A DNA stretch of 8,194 nt from Candidatus Coatesiibacteriota bacterium (GTDB taxonomy: Bacteria; RBG-13-66-14), in the NCBI GenBank assembly GCA_014728185.1, contig WJMB01000256.1, forward strand, positions 1 to 8,194. The letters are read 5' to 3'. A model generated the notes under the pieces. The model was not told the DNA's origin and did no database searches. It saw only the letters and a program-made list of their open reading frames with translations. Position numbers and translations under genes: made by a program. Every line of letters begins with the position of its first letter. Within the stretch, counting starts at the first letter, position 1. This document shows positions 5,587 to 8,194 of this stretch, piece by piece.

Positions 5587-5697
5587 GATGAAAAGCTCTA
5601 TCAGACATCCGTCCCGCGACAGTCGGGGGACCACGCTCCGGCGCTCCGGAGCGCTCCGCCGGTCGTTCGACCATTCCCGCTCCGGCGGGCTTTTTTG
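5587..5697 (+). ncRNA. Putative small RNA or attenuated leader before the phosphatase gene
   Basis: A transcript from the 5552-5580 promoter would meet the terminator at 5655-5696, giving about 110 nt. It folds into three hairpins in a row. The first is 5611-5631 (GTCCC, a G-G mismatch, then CGA with loop CAG). The second is the palindrome GCGCTCCGGAGCGC at 5641-5654. The third is the terminator stem. GCTCCG occurs four times (5635, 5643, 5653, 5679), so alternative pairings between hairpins are possible, as in attenuators. No known RNA family is recognised. A 45-codon frame from ATG 5588 crosses the terminator and looks spurious. Confidence 0.4.
5655..5696 (+). terminator. Intrinsic terminator upstream of the phosphatase gene
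   Basis: TCCGCCGG at 5655-5662 pairs with CCGGCGGG at 5682-5689 (eight pairs, one wobble). A C follows, then six T at 5691-5696. The loop side holds GGTCGTTCGACC (5661-5672), a small palindrome that shares GG with the main stem and could compete with it. The position, 75 bases before the phosphatase ATG, suggests either the end of a small RNA or attenuation of the phosphatase gene. Confidence 0.75.
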
Positions 5698-5760
5698 TAG
5701 GGTGTTCAACCGCCTCTTCCCTTGACCGTCATCCCTGGTTATAAACAACCTACCACCGCC

Positions 5761-5766
5761 GAGGTG
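5761..5766 (+). promoter_or_regulatory. Shine-Dalgarno site of the phosphatase gene
   Basis: GAGGTG lies five bases before ATG 5772 and supports that start. A TATAAA at 5740-5745 could be the -10 of a local promoter; its best -35 (TTCCCT 5717-5722, 17-bp gap) matches only 3/6. Confidence 0.7.
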
Positions 5767-5771
5767 TCGCC

Positions 5772-7331
5772 ATGTCAGTGAAGAAGAAGCTCCCCCTGCT
5801 TTTCATCGTCGCCGCTGCGCTGCTCATCGTTGCCGGCTGCGAGGATTGCCCGGGCCGTCAGGCCGCCTGCGGGTACGCCTATGATCCGACCTACGACCCC
5901 CGGGCGACCATCGACGCCCTGCTCGCCGGCGGCGGACCGGCCTTTGGCGACGCGGTCGCCGTCGAAGACACAACCGAGCCGCGCTACGTCATCCTGATGA
6001 TCTCCGACGGCTGGAGCTACAACCACCTCGCCGCCACCGCCGCCTACACCGGTGACGAGCCGGGGTATACGAGCTGGCTGAACTATCCGATGAGTACCTG
6101 GGACTACGACGCCCGACGGCTCAACGGCGGGGTGGGCTACGACCCCCAACGGGCCTGGAGCGAGTTCGGGTACGTCGCCGGCGCCTTCACCGACAGCGCC
6201 TCGGCGGCCACGGCGATGTTCACCGGCCGCAAGGTCGACTCGGGCAATATCAACACCTCGCCCGCCGACGTGCTGCGCCTGGAGACCTTCAGCGAGCTGG
6301 CCGCGCTCCGCGGCCTGGCCGTCGGCGCCGTCACCAGCGTCCAGCTCTCCCACGCCACCCCGGCCTGCTGGTACGCCCACAACGCCTACCGCAAGAACGG
6401 CTACGCCATCCTGGACATGGGCATCTGGGGCGTGCCGGGCCTCAGCGGCGAGGGCGCGGGCTACCAGGGGCTGCGCGGTCCTTCACGGATGACCCCGGCG
6501 GTGCTCATCGGCGCCGGTCATCCGGACTGGAACAGCGACTACATCTCCGCGCGCCAACGCGATCTGCTGGCCGAAGACGCCGCCGCCAATCCCGGCTGGG
6601 CCTTCGTCGAGCGCGTAGAAGGCGGCCCCGACGCCGGGGAGCGCCTGCTGACCGCCGCCACCGATCCTTCCACCGAGCGTCTCTTCGGCCTGTTCGGCAA
6701 CGAGGAAGGCTGCTTCGACTGGGCCACCGCCGACCTCGACGGACGAAACCCGGAAAATCCGACCCTGGAGGAGAGTACCCGAGCCGCCCTGGCCGTGCTG
6801 GGCCGAGATCCCGAGGGCTTCGCCCTGATGGTCGAGGGGGGAGCCGTCGACTGGGCCGGACACGCCAACAACCTGGACTACATGATCGGCGAGCAGCGCG
6901 ACTTCGATGCCGCCGTCGAGGCCGTCATCAATTGGATCGAGGACCCGCAAACCCCGGCGGATTGGGAAAACACCCTGCTCATCGTCACCGGCGACCACGA
7001 GTGCGGCTACCTGACCGCCGGGCCCGGCGTCTTCGCCGATGAGCCGTTGGGCGAGGTCTCGGAGCGCACCCTGGCCGAGGAGAAAACCTACTCGACGGGC
7101 CTGAGGGCTTCCTGGGATGACGCCGACGGCGACGGCGTCATCGACGAGGGCGAAAACGTTCACTGGGCCTGGAACTCCACTCAGCACACCAACCAGCTCA
7201 TCCCGCTCTACGCCCGGGGTCACCGCTGCGAGGCCTTCCACGGAATGATCGTCGCCGAGGACCCGATCCGCGGAGAGTACATCGACAACACCTCGATCTA
7301 CCTGGTGATGTGCACGGCGCTCAACGACTGA
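5772..7331 (+). CDS. Alkaline phosphatase family lipoprotein
   Basis: The protein has 519 residues and should hydrolyse phosphate monoesters outside the cytoplasm. A basic start (MSVKKK), a hydrophobic core and lipobox VAGC place a lipidated Cys23. Aligned by eye to E. coli PhoA: Asp79 equals metal ligand D51; Asp141-Ser142 in TDSASAATA equal D101 and nucleophile S102; His194 and Thr196 (HATPA) sit at D153 and T155; Arg207 at R166; Glu355 at E322; Asp360 and His364 (VDWAGH) at D327 and H331; Asp408-His409 (TGDHE) at D369-H370; His472 (QHTNQ) at H412. All catalytic and metal residues are thus present. His at 153 and Trp361 at K328 are the pair found in Vibrio alkaline phosphatase rather than PhoA. 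Between His409 and His472 is an insert with a textbook EF-hand loop (DADGDGVIDEGE, 450-461), suggesting calcium binding. ATG 5772 follows GAGGTG. It stands alone between terminators; phosphate control is plausible, but no clear Pho box is seen. Confidence 0.93.
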   Translation: MSVKKKLPLLFIVAAALLIVAGCEDCPGRQAACGYAYDPTYDPRATIDALLAGGGPAFGDAVAVEDTTEPRYVILMISDGWSYNHLAATAAYTGDEPGYTSWLNYPMSTWDYDARRLNGGVGYDPQRAWSEFGYVAGAFTDSASAATAMFTGRKVDSGNINTSPADVLRLETFSELAALRGLAVGAVTSVQLSHATPACWYAHNAYRKNGYAILDMGIWGVPGLSGEGAGYQGLRGPSRMTPAVLIGAGHPDWNSDYISARQRDLLAEDAAANPGWAFVERVEGGPDAGERLLTAATDPSTERLFGLFGNEEGCFDWATADLDGRNPENPTLEESTRAALAVLGRDPEGFALMVEGGAVDWAGHANNLDYMIGEQRDFDAAVEAVINWIEDPQTPADWENTLLIVTGDHECGYLTAGPGVFADEPLGEVSERTLAEEKTYSTGLRASWDDADGDGVIDEGENVHWAWNSTQHTNQLIPLYARGHRCEAFHGMIVAEDPIRGEYIDNTSIYLVMCTALND

Positions 7332-7372
7332 CTGTCGCGACATCGTTGTTGGCCCGACCCCAAGCCTGATAT

Positions 7373-7403
7373 GCAAAAACCTCCCCTCAGGGGAGATTTT
7401 TGC
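7373..7403. terminator. Bidirectional intrinsic terminator between convergent genes
   Basis: CTCCCC (7381-7386) pairs with GGGGAG (7390-7395) around loop TCA. The stem is flanked by five A on the left (7375-7379) and five T on the right (7397-7401), closed further by GC/GC (7373-7374, 7402-7403). It lies between the phosphatase gene (+) and the peptidase gene (-) and can end transcription from both sides. Confidence 0.88.
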
Positions 7404-7462
7404 TTCAGTCGCCGTTGGTAACGTAAGCGCTCCGGTTCACTCACACCTCGGCGGCCATTTTG

Positions 7463-7490
7463 TCGATCCGCTCAGCTCGATCCGCTCAGC
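7463..7490. repeat. Perfect tandem 14-bp duplication over the peptidase stop codon
   Basis: TCGATCCGCTCAGC occurs at 7463-7476 and immediately again at 7477-7490. The second copy contains the stop codon of the minus-strand gene (TGA, read from TCA 7486-7488). With GCGGATC at 7489-7495, either copy can form a seven-pair hairpin. The nearer one (7479-7495) has the stop codon as its three-base loop. Confidence 0.85.
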
Positions 7491-8194
7491 GGATCACGGC
7501 GATGCGCCCCGTGGTCATCGAACCGTCGGGAGCCTCGATGACCCAGAGGTAGACTCCGGCGGCCAGCTTGTAACCGCTGGAGTTCATCACCGGCCAGGCG
7601 TATTCGCCGGTGGGCACCACGGCCTGAAAGAGCAGGTCGCCGGTGGTGTCGTAGATGCTGAGTTCGCTGAGCGGCTCGAGCTGGGTGAAGGTCACCCGGG
7701 AACCCTGGGACTCGCGGTAGGGGTTGGGATAGGCGTAGGGACCCTCGGGCAGCCCCTCGAAGCCTTCGGGCTCTACCAGACCGACCAGGCGTCCCAACGC
7801 CGCCACGGTGCCCCGGGTGACCTGCCAGGTTAGGGGGAAGTGGTCGATCAGATTGATGTAGTCGTCCTGCTTGGAGTGATAGTAGGGGTAGGTGATCGGG
7901 GCGTCCTCGATTCCCATCGTGGCCTGGTAGCCATTCTGCCAAAATGAGTAGTGATCGGAGCCGCCGCCGGTGGAGAAGCGCTTGTTGGTGGTCAAGCCGG
8001 CACCGTAGTCGGCGCAGGCCTGCACCCACACGTCACCCAGCCACTCGCTGTCCTCGTTGACGAAGACCTCCAGGTCCTCCTGGACGCCGGGCTCGTCACT
8101 CCAGACGACCATGTCCAGGTTGATCACGCCCTCGATCGACACCCCCGAGCGGGCCATGCGGGCGGCGTGATAAGCGCTGCCGACCAGGCCCAGC
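7486..8194 (-). CDS. M28 family zinc peptidase with FlgD-like C-terminal domain (5' end outside window)
   Basis: The minus-strand frame is open from the window edge to TGA 7488-7486, giving about 235 residues. The ATG at 8157 is internal, because the bases upstream still read LGLVGSAYHAARM, the conserved stretch right after the catalytic EE of M28 peptidases (EExGLxGSxxYA). Then come IEGVINLDMV, with the Asp of the M28 metal site; SDHYSFWQNGYQA, the SDHxxF substrate-pocket motif; and YPYYHSKQDDY, whose His is the last zinc ligand. A C-terminal domain follows from YAYPNPYRES through LSIYDTTGDLLFQ to AAGVYLWVIEAPDG and GRIAVIR. This matches FlgD-like Ig or sorting-type domains that end secreted proteins of FCB-type bacteria. 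The protein is therefore probably an extracellular aminopeptidase or carboxypeptidase. The catalytic Glu pair and the first metal ligands lie outside the window. It converges with the phosphatase gene across a two-way terminator. Confidence 0.88.
   Translation of the reverse strand, partial: LGLVGSAYHAARMARSGVSIEGVINLDMVVWSDEPGVQEDLEVFVNEDSEWLGDVWVQACADYGAGLTTNKRFSTGGGSDHYSFWQNGYQATMGIEDAPITYPYYHSKQDDYINLIDHFPLTWQVTRGTVAALGRLVGLVEPEGFEGLPEGPYAYPNPYRESQGSRVTFTQLEPLSELSIYDTTGDLLFQAVVPTGEYAWPVMNSSGYKLAAGVYLWVIEAPDGSMTTGRIAVIR

Noticed and set aside
5588..5725. 45-codon frame (MKSSIRHPSR...) beginning at the predicted transcript start.
   Set aside because: It has no Shine-Dalgarno and would be leaderless, and it reads through the intrinsic terminator. 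The ten Arg and eight Ser look like translation of GC-rich hairpins.
5727..5743. Pho box for phosphate control (CGTCAT at 5727).
   Set aside because: Only one half-site fits; the second unit 11 bp later (GTTATA) does not match TGTCAT.
5722..5745. TTGACC and TATAAA as a promoter pair before the phosphatase gene.
   Set aside because: The spacer is only 12 bp, too short for sigma-70.
6483..7376. Long minus-strand frame opposite the phosphatase gene.
   Set aside because: The sense strand has every catalytic motif of alkaline phosphatase; the antisense frame is a valine/glycine-rich shadow typical of GC-rich genes.

Overview
The window is GC-rich coding DNA from a didermic bacterium. It carries six protein genes, two of them cut by the window edges. 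Two complete genes encode lipoproteins with clear lipoboxes. The last gene is a secreted M28-type peptidase with a FlgD-like C-terminal domain (YPNPYR start, SGVY-like end). That domain is common in Fibrobacteres-Chlorobi-Bacteroidetes relatives and in several GC-rich candidate phyla, so I infer an uncultured lineage of that kind; no marker gene here settles it. Conventional sigma-70 elements (TTGTCT-17-TATAAT) and Shine-Dalgarno sites are visible.

Layout. 1-786 (+) is the C-terminal part of a TolB/PD40 beta-propeller protein. 787-1083 is a gap built around one dyad axis near 877.5: perfect 26-bp inner arms, each carrying an exact sigma-54-type -24/-12 sequence, and 16-bp outer arms on the same axis. 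It also holds a sigma-70-like promoter and a tandem 15-bp repeat before the Shine-Dalgarno. 1084-1956 (+) is a complete six-bladed PD40 lipoprotein. 1957-2584 is a 628-bp gap that turns AT-rich after about 2170 and carries three copies of GATAATCCC. 2585-4380 (+) is a two-gene ABC-2 exporter operon (ATPase, then permease, ATGA overlap). 4605-5543 (+) is an unrecognised protein with a CxxC/CxxH motif and two C-terminal membrane helices. 5552-5697 has a strong promoter and, about 110 nt downstream, a good intrinsic terminator: a possible small RNA or attenuator. 5772-7331 (+) is an alkaline phosphatase lipoprotein, followed by a two-way terminator (7373-7403). 7486-8194 (-) is the C-terminal part of the M28 peptidase.

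How the genes work together. Only the ABC pair is clearly an operon. The other genes look singly transcribed and share a cell-envelope theme: propeller lipoproteins, an exporter, a periplasmic or surface phosphatase, and a secreted peptidase. No defence system, mobile-element gene, rRNA, tRNA or CRISPR array is visible. The most unusual parts are non-coding: the 779-974 dyad element, the AT-rich ABC leader, and the promoter-hairpins-terminator cassette before the phosphatase.
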